From: Pseudoduganella buxea
GTDB taxonomy: Bacteria; Pseudomonadota; Gammaproteobacteria; Burkholderiales; Burkholderiaceae_D
NCBI RefSeq assembly: GCF_009720835.1
Contig: NZ_WNKZ01000031.1
Span: 1 to 59,160 of the forward strand
DNA length: 59,160 nt
Reading direction: 5' to 3'
Positions 36,101 through 45,112 of this stretch are shown here, piece after piece. Numbering within the stretch: position 1 is the first letter of the stretch; each line of letters starts with the position of its first letter. The notes below the pieces were generated by a model that made no database searches, was not told the DNA's origin, and saw nothing but the letters and a program-made list of their open reading frames with translations. Made by a program: the position numbers and the translations under genes.

Positions 36101-36209
36101 CCTGCCCCGCGCGTCGGACGTGGACACGATCTACAAGGCGGCGGACGTCGCGCTGTACCGGACCAAGCAGGCCGGTCGCAATGGCTGGACCCTGGCCGGC
36201 ACACGTTGA
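33171..36209 (+). CDS. Diguanylate cyclase with periplasmic two-component propeller sensor
   Basis: The 1,012-residue protein starts at ATG 33,171 with a signal peptide (FLACVLCLLGCLGSVAASA). About 14 Reg_prop repeats of the GGLWVGTxxGL type form beta-propellers (about residues 50-680). A Y_Y_Y domain follows (YRLDGFDPDWIDTD), then one membrane helix (LEGALAVAAVALLM), a short coiled coil and a C-terminal GGDEF domain. The active-site motif LGGDEF is intact, and RATD lies five residues before it, so the product-inhibition I-site is present. It should make c-di-GMP in response to an external signal. Earlier in-frame starts lack a signal peptide. Confidence 0.93.
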   Translation: MPSVSRVFLACVLCLLGCLGSVAASAPAPQPWAAMGHISFRNHADPVISGAMAMAQDRDGFLWLGTQMGLLRWDGQRMRRHVADPGKADAMPDNYVLSLHIAANGTLWIGTSAAGLVRYDPVHDAFVRMPRLRNVRVSALADDGAGGLWVGTGASLERVAADGKVYAAATHSGTGPTFADTGVDQLRRDRHGGLWVGTRRGLWYGRTAEAPLQRVGLAAPGGREPAISAIVEDHAGRLWIGTRVHGAFVIPSPGAKPVAVVESPSGGTLDGERVFSIVEKSDGVMWLGMEAGGIIEVDVATARTQRIRHRPDIPDTLRDDDPMAMLRTRDGQVFVSTVDALSQHDPRPQGVITIRTLPGVDKLSVPALLARPDGQVWMGLTAGAIARVDPVAGMIGTISVARRPGGAGLPKGSILALANGPHNTVFVGTQQGLYMVDGDGSGVRRIAIPERPAEAPVYALAARAGVVWVGGLDGIWAIGAADSHAPKLLRHEDSALGDRRVTAILPMPDGDVWVGTRAGLARVKGAGPGAEVMPTSAVDPTRLPNGYITSLHADAHGRLWVTNFSAGVAVLLRTDADGRRWFRRFTTTEGLPANGVSAMVDDGAGGLWFSTDIGMAGLDTTTFAIRRVGSADGANIAAFWTAAGVRDTRGNLVFGGLNGASVLRPGRLDTARGTPPLVATQLSLGAREMPAWSFNRHGAPVRPLAITPAQRERGLSVEFAALDFGLAAERRYAYRLDGFDPDWIDTDPTIRRANYTNLPPGDYTLRMRSTLADGSGAVATGFPVHVEPAWHEQTLVRMLEGALAVAAVALLMRGRTSLLRKRQLELETLVEARTSELRAIQARLETMAYADALTGLPNRRLFNDELRRMAAQSERDGEPFGLLLIDLDKFKAVNDSLGHDAGDALLVSAARRLPDAVRATDKVVRLGGDEFAVLLAARVDGAAIAEVSERIVAAMAQPVLYKSHSLQISASVGAAIFLPRASDVDTIYKAADVALYRTKQAGRNGWTLAGTR

Positions 36210-36281
36210 AGCGAAGGCTTCCCGGCTTCGGCCGGGGCGGGGCATGCATGTACTTTCGCGACGCTAGTCCGTATAGTGGCG

Positions 36282-36362
36282 TTGTACGTACAAGTCGTTA
36301 AAACCTGCAAACTTTCAGTTTCCGGATCGAAACGTGGTTTGAAGCGTCGATTGAACGTACAA
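36282..36362. promoter_or_regulatory. Two near-identical palindromic sites upstream of the metalloprotease gene
   Basis: TTGTACGTACAA (36,282-36,293) is a perfect 12-base palindrome. TTGAACGTACAA (36,351-36,362), 69 bases downstream, differs at one position. Both lie within 120 bases upstream of the 36,398 start codon. They look like paired operators for one regulator. Confidence 0.5.
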
Positions 36363-36397
36363 CGCACCCGCCCGCAGTCAAGTATCGAGGAGGTTCT

Positions 36398-37378
36398 ATG
36401 CTTCGGATGTCCCGCACTACCAATGCCGCGCTGTCGCTGTCGATGTGCCTGCCGCTGGCGCTGTCATGTTCGCTCGCATGGGTCGGCACGGCCGCCGCCC
36501 AGGACGCCACGTCGCTGCGCAAGGCCAACCGCACGACGGCCTCGCTGGCCCTGGCCTCGCGCCAGAACGCCGTCGACCTGGGCTTCGAGGCGTTCAAGAA
36601 GAAGGTGTTCAAGGAGCCGTTCCCCGGTGGCGTGTACATCGTCAACGGCGACACGCCTATCCTGGACGAGGCCGAACTGCGCGAGTTCTATACGAAGGAG
36701 ATCGTGCAGGAGTGGAAAAGCACGCGCTTCGGCCTGCCCGCGGGGGCGGGGCCGACGATCCAGCTGATCGTCGATGCACCGGGCGGCAAGCCCAATGTGT
36801 GGGACAACGTGGCCAAGAAGGCCATCAGCTACTGCGTCAGCAAGGGCTTCGGCGCGGATTACGAACGGGTCAAGGCGTCCATGGCGGCCGCCGCCCAGGC
36901 GTGGCAGGAGGCGTCGGACGTGCGCTTCGTGCACCGGCCCGAACTGGACGCCAAGTGCTCGGCCACGACGCCGGAGGTGGTCTTCGACGTGCGCCCTGTC
37001 AATGTCAACGGGCAGTACCTGGCGCGCGCCTTTTTCCCCCGTACGCCCCGGCCCCAGCGCAATGTGCTGATCGATGCCAGCGCGCTGAAACTGGAGCCGG
37101 GCAAGCTGACCCTGGACGGCATCCTGCGCCACGAACTGGGCCACACGCTGTCCTACCGCCACGAGCACACGCGGGCCGAATCGGGCAAGTGCTTCGAGGA
37201 CAAGGACTGGGTGCCGCTGACGTCCTACGATGCCTTCTCCGTCATGCATTACCCCCAGTGCAACGGCCTGGGCGACTGGTCGCTGACCTTGACAAGCCTG
37301 GACAAGACGGGCGCGGCCTGCCTGTACGGTCCGGCACCGGGTTTCGTGCTGGACCCGGCCCAGTGCCCCAAGCTGTAA
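36398..37378 (+). CDS. Secreted matrixin-like zinc metalloprotease
   Basis: The 326-residue product starts behind GAGGAGG with a signal peptide (LSLSMCLPLALSCSLAWVGTAAA). The zinc-binding motif HELGHTLSYRH (HExxHxxxxxH) and the Met-turn SVMHYP are present, as in metzincins. The pro-region is unusual, with no obvious cysteine-switch PRCGxPD. Cys residues in the catalytic domain (YCVSKGF, KCSATT, GKCFEDKD, YPQCNG) may form disulfides. It is exported and probably degrades protein outside the cell. Confidence 0.85.
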   Translation: MLRMSRTTNAALSLSMCLPLALSCSLAWVGTAAAQDATSLRKANRTTASLALASRQNAVDLGFEAFKKKVFKEPFPGGVYIVNGDTPILDEAELREFYTKEIVQEWKSTRFGLPAGAGPTIQLIVDAPGGKPNVWDNVAKKAISYCVSKGFGADYERVKASMAAAAQAWQEASDVRFVHRPELDAKCSATTPEVVFDVRPVNVNGQYLARAFFPRTPRPQRNVLIDASALKLEPGKLTLDGILRHELGHTLSYRHEHTRAESGKCFEDKDWVPLTSYDAFSVMHYPQCNGLGDWSLTLTSLDKTGAACLYGPAPGFVLDPAQCPKL

Positions 37379-37395
37379 GCCGGGGCTGAGCCGGA

Positions 37396-39096
37396 TCAGC
37401 GGGCCAGTGCCAGCCGCGCCGGGCCGGCGGCCTGTCCGCGCAGGCGGAAACTGCCCACCGCCTGCGTCAAGCCGCTGGCCTGTTCGCGCAGGCTTTCGGC
37501 CGCCGCTGCTGCCTGTTCGACCAGGGCCGCGTTCTGCTGGGTGATCGCATCCATCATCGACACGGCCCGGTTCACTTCCATGATGCCGGTGGTCTGCTCG
37601 GCGCTGGCATTGGTGATGCCGGCCATGATAGCTTCGAGCTGGCGCACGGCCTGGACCACCTGGTTCATCGTCTTGCCGGCCTCATCGACCATGCGGGCAC
37701 CCTGTTCCACCCGGCCCGTCGAATCGCCGATCAGTTCCTTGATTTCCCGCGCCGCCGCGGCGCTGCGCTGGGCCAGGTTGCGCACCTCCGACGCGACGAC
37801 GGCAAAACCGCGGCCCTGTTCGCCCGCGCGCGCCGCTTCCACGGCCGCGTTCAGCGCCAGGATATTGGTCTGGAAGGCGATGCCGTCGATGACGCCCGTG
37901 ATATTGCCGATGCGGGTCGAGCTTTCGCGGATCGACCCCATCGTGTCGACCACCTTCGACACCTGCTCACCGCCCTGGGCCGCGATGGCCGAGGCGTTCG
38001 CGGCCAGCCGGTTCGCTTCGCCGGCATCGGTGGCATTGCGCTGCACGGTCTGCGTCAACGATTCCATCGAGCTGGCCGTCTCCTCCAGCGAGCTGGCCTG
38101 CGATTCCGTCCGTTCGGACAGGTCGGCGTTGCCCCGTGCGATCTCGTCCGTCGCCACGGCCATCTCGTCGGTACTGGCGTGGATCTTGCCGATCATGCCG
38201 GCCAGGTTGTCGTTGATGGTGGCAATGGCGCGCATCAAGGTGCCCACTTCGTCGTCGTGGGCCACGCGGATGTCCCCGGTCAGGTCGCCCTGGGCGATGC
38301 GGCCGGCCGACGCGGCGGCGCTGGCCAGGTTGCGCTGGATATAGCGGTACACCAGCAACAGGCACAGCACGATGGCGCCGACGGACAGGCCCAGCAGCAC
38401 GACAGCCATGGCGAAGGCGGCGCGGGTTTCTCCCTCGGCCTGCAGCACGGCCGCCGACGTGCGGGCGTCCAGCATGGCCAGGAATTCATTCAGCGGCCGC
38501 ATGATGCTGGCCTTGTTCTGGTGATAGGTGGCGTCGTGCATGATGCGCCGGGCCAGTTCCAGGTCCGGCGCGGCCTCGCGCGTGAAGCCGCCCTTGCCGT
38601 CGTCGAAGCGGCCCTTGACGGCGTTCATGGCGATCACTTCCGTCTTGACGAGCCCGTCCGAATTGGCCTGCGCCTCCTTCAGCTTGGCGAATTCCTGCTC
38701 CGTGAAGCCGGCTTCCTGCATCAGCTTCTGCAGGGCGACCGTCTGGCCGGAAGAGGGCGGCACGGGCGTGCCGCCCGCCACGAAGTCCCAGTAGATGCGC
38801 TCGTAGTTCTGCGGGCGCGCCTTGGTGCCGTTGCGGATGTCGAGGATGGCCATGTATTGCTGTTCATACGCTGGGTCGCCCGACACGACATAGGTGCGGG
38901 CCAGCCGGGTCAGGTCGTCCGAGCTCTGGCGCAACTCGTCGGCCAGCAGGTAGGACTGGTAGCGTCCCTGGCTTGCGGCCGTTGCGGCCGCCTCCTTGTC
39001 CGACACGCGCAGCATGGCCCAGAAGGTCAGCCCCGCCAGCGTCAAGGTCAGCAGGAAGGTGGCGATAAAAGCTTGTTTGATGGACAGGTGGCACAT
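37396..39096 (-). CDS. Methyl-accepting chemotaxis protein
   Basis: The frame starts at ATG 39,096, just before the first membrane helix ([21 protein letters not shown]), giving 566 residues; an upstream in-frame start (39,168) is possible. A periplasmic four-helix sensor (about 35-210) is followed by a second membrane helix ([22 protein letters not shown]), a HAMP domain ([14 protein letters not shown]) and the signalling hairpin with tip [21 protein letters not shown]. The C-terminus (AVGSFRL) lacks the NWETF-like CheR tether. No che genes are nearby. Confidence 0.93.
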   Translation of the reverse strand: MCHLSIKQAFIATFLLTLTLAGLTFWAMLRVSDKEAAATAASQGRYQSYLLADELRQSSDDLTRLARTYVVSGDPAYEQQYMAILDIRNGTKARPQNYERIYWDFVAGGTPVPPSSGQTVALQKLMQEAGFTEQEFAKLKEAQANSDGLVKTEVIAMNAVKGRFDDGKGGFTREAAPDLELARRIMHDATYHQNKASIMRPLNEFLAMLDARTSAAVLQAEGETRAAFAMAVVLLGLSVGAIVLCLLLVYRYIQRNLASAAASAGRIAQGDLTGDIRVAHDDEVGTLMRAIATINDNLAGMIGKIHASTDEMAVATDEIARGNADLSERTESQASSLEETASSMESLTQTVQRNATDAGEANRLAANASAIAAQGGEQVSKVVDTMGSIRESSTRIGNITGVIDGIAFQTNILALNAAVEAARAGEQGRGFAVVASEVRNLAQRSAAAAREIKELIGDSTGRVEQGARMVDEAGKTMNQVVQAVRQLEAIMAGITNASAEQTTGIMEVNRAVSMMDAITQQNAALVEQAAAAAESLREQASGLTQAVGSFRLRGQAAGPARLALAR

Positions 39097-39443
39097 GGCG
39101 GTCTCGCTGACGGTTCGGATTGTGCTATGGGGCAACAGTAGCTCCACATCTGCAAGTTTGTCCACCATTTGCTGCGCAGCGGTAGCGTTCTGCTACGCAT
39201 CTGTCGGCTCCCGCGCACACAGTTGGCAAGCCGCCATGCCCGGGCGGCATCGTCGGCTCAGTCCCGCGTCAGCATCCACCGCCGCGACGGGTAGTCGAGC
39301 GTGATGACATGCGCGCGCAGCGGCAACAGCCCCAGCACACCGACCAGCTTCACGGGCGAGCGGAAGCCCTGGTCCATGCAATAGGAGTCGCGGGCCTGCG
39401 CCAGCACGGCACCGGCCAGCGCCAGCGGTTTCTTCACGGTCGT

Positions 39444-40552
39444 TTCGAAAGGCGCTGTGCCCCGGTCGCAAGGAACTTGTTGGCTCGACCATTGTCATAC
39501 CGTAAGTTGGCATGAACCAAGACGGAGGTGGGCATGGAAATCGACGAGTACCAGGCCGTACGGACGCAGTGCCTGGCGTGGCTGACCCGGCTGACCGGCG
39601 AACAAGGGGATGGCCTGCGACGGCTGTTCGAAGGATGTGCCTCGCTGGCAGACTGCCTGGCCATCATCGAGGAACGGGGCGCGCGCATGCGCTGTTGCCC
39701 CCACTGCGGCGCCGACAAGCTGTACCGTCACGGCATCCTGCGCGGCCTGCAGCGCTACCGCTGTCGCCAGTGCCGCCGCTCCTTCAACGCGCTGACGAAG
39801 ACCCCGCTGGCCTTTATCCGGCTGCGCGAGAAATGGTTGCCGTTCCTGCAGTGCATGTTGGGTTCGATGACGGTACGCGCGGCAGCGGAAACAACCGGCA
39901 TTCACCGCAACACGAGCTTTCGCTGGCGCCACCGCTTTCTTGCCATGGCCAAGGACGACCGGCCCAAGCCCTTGAGCGGCATCGTCGAGGCCGACGAAAC
40001 GTATTTACTGGAATCGCAGAAGGGCGCGCGTCACATGACGCGGCCTCCCCGGCGGCGCGGGGGCCGTGCGAAAAAACGGGGCATCAGCGGCGAACTGGAC
40101 TGCATCCTGGTGGCACGCGACCGGCAAGGGCGTACCTGCGATTTCGTGCCGGGGCGCGGCCCCGTCACGGCGGCGCAGTTGCAGCAGCATTTGTTACCCG
40201 TGCTGGACAAGGCCGTGCTGCTGGCCACCGATGCGGCGACAGCGTATCGGGAGTTTGCGAAAGATCATGGCATCGCGCACCGGGCCGTCAATCTGCGCCA
40301 GGGCGAGCGGGTGCTGGGGGAAATCCACGTCCAGAACGTGAACCGCTACCACGCCGTTTTCAAGACCTGGCTGATCCGCTTTCACGGCGTGGCCAGCCGC
40401 TACCTGCCCCACTACCTGGGCTGGATTCACGGGCTCGACTGTCGGCACCTGAGCACGCCGCAGCAATTTTTACGGGCTGCATTGTTCCCGGCAGGAAGCT
40501 AAATGCCGGTGAGACAGTTCACCGCGACCGGGTGACAGCGCCTTTCGAAACA
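39444..40552 (+). mobile_element. Complete IS1595-family insertion sequence
   Basis: The element is about 1.1 kb with terminal inverted repeats. The left end starts GTTTCGAAAGGCGCTGT (39,444); the right end, reversed, gives the same 17 bases, and the next 10 match at 8. One transposase gene fills the interior. It interrupts a retropepsin-like gene whose two halves flank it. I could not find a matching 8-bp target duplication, so flanking changes may have occurred after insertion. Confidence 0.85.
39534..40502 (+). CDS. IS1595-family transposase
   Basis: The 322-residue transposase starts at ATG 39,534 behind GGAGG. The N-terminal zinc ribbon has two Cys pairs (CCPHCGADKLYRHG and YRCRQCRRSF). 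A helix-turn-helix follows (TVRAAAETTGIHRNTSFRWR). The catalytic ISXO2-like DDE core includes GIVEADETYLLES, LLATDAATAYREF and VNRYHAVFKTWLIRFHGVA. It appears intact and could be active. Confidence 0.93.
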   Translation: MEIDEYQAVRTQCLAWLTRLTGEQGDGLRRLFEGCASLADCLAIIEERGARMRCCPHCGADKLYRHGILRGLQRYRCRQCRRSFNALTKTPLAFIRLREKWLPFLQCMLGSMTVRAAAETTGIHRNTSFRWRHRFLAMAKDDRPKPLSGIVEADETYLLESQKGARHMTRPPRRRGGRAKKRGISGELDCILVARDRQGRTCDFVPGRGPVTAAQLQQHLLPVLDKAVLLATDAATAYREFAKDHGIAHRAVNLRQGERVLGEIHVQNVNRYHAVFKTWLIRFHGVASRYLPHYLGWIHGLDCRHLSTPQQFLRAALFPAGS

Positions 40553-41236
40553 CTGCACGTCCTTGCCCCAGCTGTTCAGGCCGAACGGCCGGACCGGGCC
40601 GCCGGCCGTCAGCGGCGCGCCGTCCGTCAGCGCGGCCCATTCGCCGGCGTCCGTGGCGGCCAGGCCGAAGCGCACGGCACCCATGTCGAGCAATGCATAG
40701 CCAGGCGGCCCGCCGGCAACCTGGACTTCCACCAGCGGGTGGCCGCCCGTGGCCGCCCAGCGGGCATAGAACAGGGATGGGCAGCCGGGTTCGACGCCAA
40801 TGTCGGCCCGGGGGAGAAGGCAAAGCGGGCATTACCCAGGTCCAGGGTCAAGGTGCCGTGCTCGAAGAAGGCATTGCCGACGGTGGCGACGGCCCGCAGC
40901 GCGCACACTTGCGGCGTTACGTAACGCACATTGCCGCCATCGGCCCAGACTTGCCTGCGGATGCCGGCCAGTTCGACCGTCAAGAGCCGTTTCGCCGTTG
41001 CGCCGTCCGCCGCGCCGGCCCACATCAGCTCGCCGTTGGCGCCCGTGTCCAGTTGCACCAGGCAGGGCGCGCCGTCGATTCGCGCGGGCAGGAACAGGGC
41101 CACCGGCTCGGGCGGGCCGCCGGCAAAGCTGTCGACATGCCAGGTAAAGGGCTGCCACGCGGGTGCCGCGGCCTGCATCGGCAGGCCCCAGCAAAGCAGG
41201 GCAGAAAGGGTAGCAAGGGCTGCCCGGTGCACGGCC

Positions 41237-41968
41237 TTATTTGCGCAGCACGACGATGCCGGCTTGGTGCTTGGAGAACAGTACGGTGGCCATGCCGACC
41301 AGGGTGCGCATGCCCGGCAAGCCAAGCAGCTTGCCGAGCAGGCCACGCTGCTGTTGGCGGTAGAGGGCGATATACAGGTAGGACGCATGCGGATGGACGG
41401 AAAAGGCGCGGAAGCCGACCTTCTTGCCTGCGCGAATGATCTTGGCGGGATGCATGTCACGTTCCGTTACGCCGAACTCGGCCATCACGGCCTGCGAGCG
41501 CCGCTCGTGGCCCCGGCCCGGTTCGGACGTGATGCAGATGCCGCCCGGCTTCAGGGCTTGCCAGGCGCTGCGAAGGGCGCCCACTTCGTCCACCGCGTGG
41601 TGCAGGCAGTCGAAGAAGACGACGACGTCGAACTCCTCCTTGAACGCGAGCGACTCGTAGTCGCCCACGACGAAGTCCAGCTTGGTCACGCCATTCTGGT
41701 GTTTCAGCTGGCGGCCTGCTTCGATTGCCTCCGGTACCAGGTCCTGGCCGACGACGTCGTAGCCCCGCTTGGCGAACAAGACGCTGGTCCAGCCGGTACC
41801 GCAACCCATGTCCAGCAGGCGCCCGCCCTCGGGCATCAGGCCCATCATGGCTCCCAATTCCATCAGGTACAGGCCGCACTGGCTGTCGGACCACGGCTTG
41901 TGGGCGGCGTGCTGCATGCCGGCTGCGCCAATCTTCTTGAAGTAGTCGTGTTCGCCTTGAGTGGCCAT
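41237..41968 (-). CDS. Class I SAM-dependent methyltransferase
   Basis: The 243-residue product has the Rossmann SAM-binding motif I RLLDMGCGTGWTSVLFAKRG near residue 50, an acidic loop (VVGQDLVPEAIEAG) and motif VVFFDCLHHAVDE. The C-terminal 70 residues (YLYIALYRQQQRGLLGKLLG) are basic and hydrophobic and may touch membrane. The substrate cannot be told; the layout resembles ubiE/Methyltransf_11-like small-molecule enzymes. It lies just upstream of the broken protease gene on the same strand. Confidence 0.85.
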   Translation of the reverse strand: MATQGEHDYFKKIGAAGMQHAAHKPWSDSQCGLYLMELGAMMGLMPEGGRLLDMGCGTGWTSVLFAKRGYDVVGQDLVPEAIEAGRQLKHQNGVTKLDFVVGDYESLAFKEEFDVVVFFDCLHHAVDEVGALRSAWQALKPGGICITSEPGRGHERRSQAVMAEFGVTERDMHPAKIIRAGKKVGFRAFSVHPHASYLYIALYRQQQRGLLGKLLGLPGMRTLVGMATVLFSKHQAGIVVLRK

Positions 41969-42205
41969 GGCAGTGGAATGAGTGAAAGAGGCCGTATTCT
42001 AAGTGAAAGTTGCCAGATAAGAAAATCTGCGCCCGAGCGACCATAAATCCAGGCCCGCAGATTTGATGTACCTCAAACTTTTATGCGAAAGCTTCGCTAC
42101 GCTATGAGCATCAAGGCCGGCATGGCGTTGTCACCCGGCCGGGCCGCGCCGCGACCGCCGACCGCGGCCGGCCTGTGCATCCAGATCGGCAACCAGGAGG
42201 AAATC

Positions 42206-42667
42206 ATGGCGAATTTTCTGACCCGTTTCGATCCGTTTACGGACCTGGCAACCTTCGCGCCGCTGCGCGAAATGGACGACGTGTGGCGTGACATGCGCCG
42301 CCGCTACCAGCTGTTCGACGATGTCGAATCGGCCGGCATCCGCCTCGACGTCGCGGAAAACGACAGGGAGTACACGGTCTCGGCCGATATTCCCGGCGTC
42401 AACAAGGAGGACATCAAGGTCGACGTGCAAGGCAACCGGGTGTCGATTGCCGCCGAAGTGCGCCGGCAGAGCGAAGTGAAGGGCGACGGCCAGGACCGCG
42501 ACAAGGTGGTGCGCAGCGAGCGCTACGTCGGCCGCCAATACCGCAGCTTCACCCTGGAGCATGCGATCGACGACACGGCCGCGGTCGCCAGGTATGAAAA
42601 CGGCGTGCTGCAGCTGACCTTGCCGAAAAAGGCCAACGAAGGCGCCCGCAAGCTGCAGATTAACTGA
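42206..42667 (+). CDS. Hsp20 family small heat shock protein
   Basis: The 153-residue chaperone starts at ATG 42,206 behind AGGAGG; the longer open frame from 42,083 lacks this. The alpha-crystallin domain spans about 45-145, with IRLDVAENDREYTVSADIPG, VNKEDIKVDVQGNRVSI, RSFTLEHAID and the AxxxNGVLxLxLPK signature (ARYENGVLQLTLPKK). It binds unfolded proteins under stress. A strong terminator follows at 42,700. Confidence 0.93.
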   Translation: MANFLTRFDPFTDLATFAPLREMDDVWRDMRRRYQLFDDVESAGIRLDVAENDREYTVSADIPGVNKEDIKVDVQGNRVSIAAEVRRQSEVKGDGQDRDKVVRSERYVGRQYRSFTLEHAIDDTAAVARYENGVLQLTLPKKANEGARKLQIN

Positions 42668-42699
42668 TGCATCACCCGTGGCGGCAAGCCACGGCGACA

Positions 42700-42726
42700 G
42701 CGGCGGCCACCCGGGCCGCCGCTTTT
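42700..42726 (+). terminator. Rho-independent terminator after the Hsp20 gene
   Basis: GCGGCGGCC (42,700-42,708) pairs perfectly with GGCCGCCGC (42,714-42,722), followed by TTTT. It separates the Hsp20 gene from the convergent xdhB gene. Confidence 0.8.
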
Positions 42727-42757
42727 CCTTGCGCCAGCTTCCGCCTGGCGGAACCCG

Positions 42758-45112
42758 TCAGGCCGGCTCGACCAGCTCCCGCACCGCTTCCACGGCGTCG
42801 AGGATGGCTTCACTGGTGGCCGGTGCCCGCAGCGGCGGGTTGAAGCGGTGTTCGCCCACGGCCGACACGGCATCGCGGATGGCCAGGAACACGGAGAAGG
42901 GCAGCAGCAGCGGCGGCTCGCCCACGGCCTTGGAACGGTGGATGCTGTCGAAGACGTTGCGGTTCTTGAACAGCTGCACATTGAAGTGATCCGGGCAGTC
43001 CGACACGCCGGGGATCTTGTAGGTGGAGGGCGCATGCGTCATCAGCTTGCCCGCCTTGTTCCACCACAGCTCCTCCGTCGTCAGCCAGCCCATGCCCTGC
43101 ACGAAGGCGCCTTCGACCTGACCGACGTCCAGCGCCGGGTTCAGCGAATTGCCGGCATCGTACAGCGCGTCGACCTTCAGCAGCTTCCATTCGCCCGTCA
43201 GGGTGTCGACCACCACTTCCGACACGGAGGCGCCGTAGGCGTAGTAGCCGAAGGGGTTGCCCGTCATCGTCTCGCGGTCCCACGACAGGCCCGGCGTCGC
43301 ATAGAAGCCGTCGGACCACAGCTGCACCCGTGCCAGGTAGGCCTTCTGCACCAGGTCCGGGAAGGTGGTGATGATCTCCCCGGCGTGGACCATGCCGTCG
43401 GCGAACTGCACGTCGGCCACGCCGCAGCCGTAGGTCTTGGCGGCGAAGTTGCGCAGGCGGTTCGACAAGGTGGCCGCCGCATCCTGGGCGGCCTTGCCGT
43501 TCAGGTCCGCGCCCGTCGACGCGGCCGTGGCCGACGTGTTGGCGACCTTGCTGGTGTCCGTGGCGCTGGCGCGCACACGCACCAGCGGGATGCCCAGTTC
43601 ATGGGCGACTACCTGGCAGACCTTGGTGTTGATGCCCTGGCCCATTTCCGTGCCGCCATGGTTCACCAGCACGGTGCCGTCCGTGTAGATGTGCACGAGG
43701 GCGCCGGCCTGGTTGAAGTGGGTGACGTTGAAGGCGATGCCGAACTTCACCGGCGTCAAGGCAAGGCCCTTCTTGAGCACGGGGCTGCCGGCGTTGAAGG
43801 CTTCGATGGCGGCGCGGCGTGCGCGGTAGCTGCTGGACTCTTCCAGCTGGGCCACCAGTTCGTGGATCACGTTGTCGACCACCTTCTGGCCGTACTGCGT
43901 GACGTTGCGGCCTTCCTCGTCATTGCGGCCGTAGAAGTTCACGCGGCGCACGTCCAGCGCGTCCATGCCGAGGTTGCGGGCGATCTCGTCGACGATGTAC
44001 TCGATGGCGATGGCCCCCTGCGGCCCGCCGAAGCCGCGGAAGGCGGTGTTCGACTGGCTGTTGGTCTTGCAGGCCATGGCGCGGATGTCCACGTCGGACA
44101 GGTAGTAGGTATTGTCGAAGTGGCAGATGGCGCGGGTGGCGACGGGCGCCGACAGGTCGGCCGAGAAGCCGGCGCGCGACAGCATTTCCACCTTGGCGGC
44201 CGTGATCAGGCCCCGCTCGTCGTAGCCCACCTGGTATTCGTAGTGGAAGCAGTGGCGCTTGCCCGTGACCATCATGTCGTCGTCGCGGTCGGCGCGCAGC
44301 TTCACCGGGCGCTTCAGGGCCGCGGCGCAGATGGCGGCGCAGGCGGCCCACAGCGCGGACTGCGACTCCTTGCCGCCGAAGGCACCGCCCATGCGGCGGC
44401 ATTCGATGACGACGGCGTGCGACGGGTAATGCAGCGCATGCGCGACCACGTGCTGCATCTCGGTCGGGTGCTGGGTCGAGCAGTACACGTGCATGCCGTT
44501 GCCTTCCTTCGGCAGCGCATACGAGATCTGGCCCTCCAGGTAGAACTGCTCCTGGCCGCCCACCTTCAGCTTGCCCGTCAGGACGTGCTTCGAGTTGGCG
44601 AAGGCCTGCTCGGCGTCGCCCCGCGTCAGGCGCATCGGCGGCACCACGAAGGAGGCCGCGTCGCGCGCCGCCTCGGGTGTCAGCACGGCCGGCAGTTCCT
44701 CGTAGCCGATGACGGCCTTGCGCGCCGCGTGGCGGGCCTGGTCGTGCGTGGCGGCGACGACGATGAAGACGGGCTGGCCCACGTATTCCACCTTGTCGAC
44801 GGCCAGGATCGGGTCGTCGTGGATGATCGGGCCGCAGTCGTTGGTGCCGGGGATGTCCTTGTGCGTGTAGGCCGCGACCACGCCCGGCATGGACAGCACG
44901 GGTGCCAGGTCGATCGAGACGATGCGCGCGTGCGCCACGGTCGACAGGCCAAGGGCGGCATGCAGGGTGCCTTGCGCCTCGGGGATGTCGTCCGTGTAGG
45001 TCGCTTCGCCCAGCACGTGAAGGATGGCCGATTCGTGCGGGTGGTTGCGGCCCACTTCGGCCCAGCCCTGGGCCGCGCCGGCCGTCATGAACGCTTCGTT
45101 TTTGCTGTTCAT
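42758..45112 (-). CDS. xdhB: Xanthine dehydrogenase molybdopterin-binding subunit
   Basis: The 784-residue large subunit oxidises hypoxanthine and xanthine to urate at a molybdenum cofactor. The start MNSKNEAFMTAG at 45,112 overlaps the xdhA stop by four bases. Moco-binding motifs are present: MGGAFGGKESQS, AFRGFGGPQGA and HGGTEMGQGINTKV. The catalytic Glu lies in AVGEPPLLLPFSVFLAIRDA near the C-terminus. Length and order match bacterial XdhB. The xdhC Moco-insertion gene is not in the window. Confidence 0.95.
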   Translation of the reverse strand: MNSKNEAFMTAGAAQGWAEVGRNHPHESAILHVLGEATYTDDIPEAQGTLHAALGLSTVAHARIVSIDLAPVLSMPGVVAAYTHKDIPGTNDCGPIIHDDPILAVDKVEYVGQPVFIVVAATHDQARHAARKAVIGYEELPAVLTPEAARDAASFVVPPMRLTRGDAEQAFANSKHVLTGKLKVGGQEQFYLEGQISYALPKEGNGMHVYCSTQHPTEMQHVVAHALHYPSHAVVIECRRMGGAFGGKESQSALWAACAAICAAALKRPVKLRADRDDDMMVTGKRHCFHYEYQVGYDERGLITAAKVEMLSRAGFSADLSAPVATRAICHFDNTYYLSDVDIRAMACKTNSQSNTAFRGFGGPQGAIAIEYIVDEIARNLGMDALDVRRVNFYGRNDEEGRNVTQYGQKVVDNVIHELVAQLEESSSYRARRAAIEAFNAGSPVLKKGLALTPVKFGIAFNVTHFNQAGALVHIYTDGTVLVNHGGTEMGQGINTKVCQVVAHELGIPLVRVRASATDTSKVANTSATAASTGADLNGKAAQDAAATLSNRLRNFAAKTYGCGVADVQFADGMVHAGEIITTFPDLVQKAYLARVQLWSDGFYATPGLSWDRETMTGNPFGYYAYGASVSEVVVDTLTGEWKLLKVDALYDAGNSLNPALDVGQVEGAFVQGMGWLTTEELWWNKAGKLMTHAPSTYKIPGVSDCPDHFNVQLFKNRNVFDSIHRSKAVGEPPLLLPFSVFLAIRDAVSAVGEHRFNPPLRAPATSEAILDAVEAVRELVEPA

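Larger units (their letters stand above)
39258..41232 (-). pseudogene. Retropepsin-like aspartic protease gene, split by an IS and frameshifted
   Basis: The gene starts with GTG 41,232, four bases after the upstream methyltransferase stop. It encodes a short signal-like N-terminus and a retropepsin-like domain with the active-site segment CLVQLDTGANGELMW (DTGA). Near 40,815 a run of five G shifts the frame. The sequence continues in a second frame (VEVQVAGGPPGYALLDMG) until the IS begins at 40,552. The last 60 residues (KKPLALAGAVLAQARDSY to RRWMLTRD) lie beyond the IS at 39,258-39,440. The gene is thus inactivated by the IS; the frameshift may be real or a sequencing error. Confidence 0.75.

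Noticed and set aside
33225..36245. A 1,006-codon open frame on the minus strand opposite the diguanylate cyclase
   Set aside because: It is the antisense shadow of a GC-rich gene: compositionally Arg/Ala/Gly/His-biased, with no motif and no start signal, while the plus strand has complete domains.
39193..39513. A separate small protein gene left of the IS1595 element
   Set aside because: The meaningful frame in this stretch is the C-terminal end of the broken retropepsin-like gene (stop at 39,258); the open frame is an offset shadow crossing the IS end.
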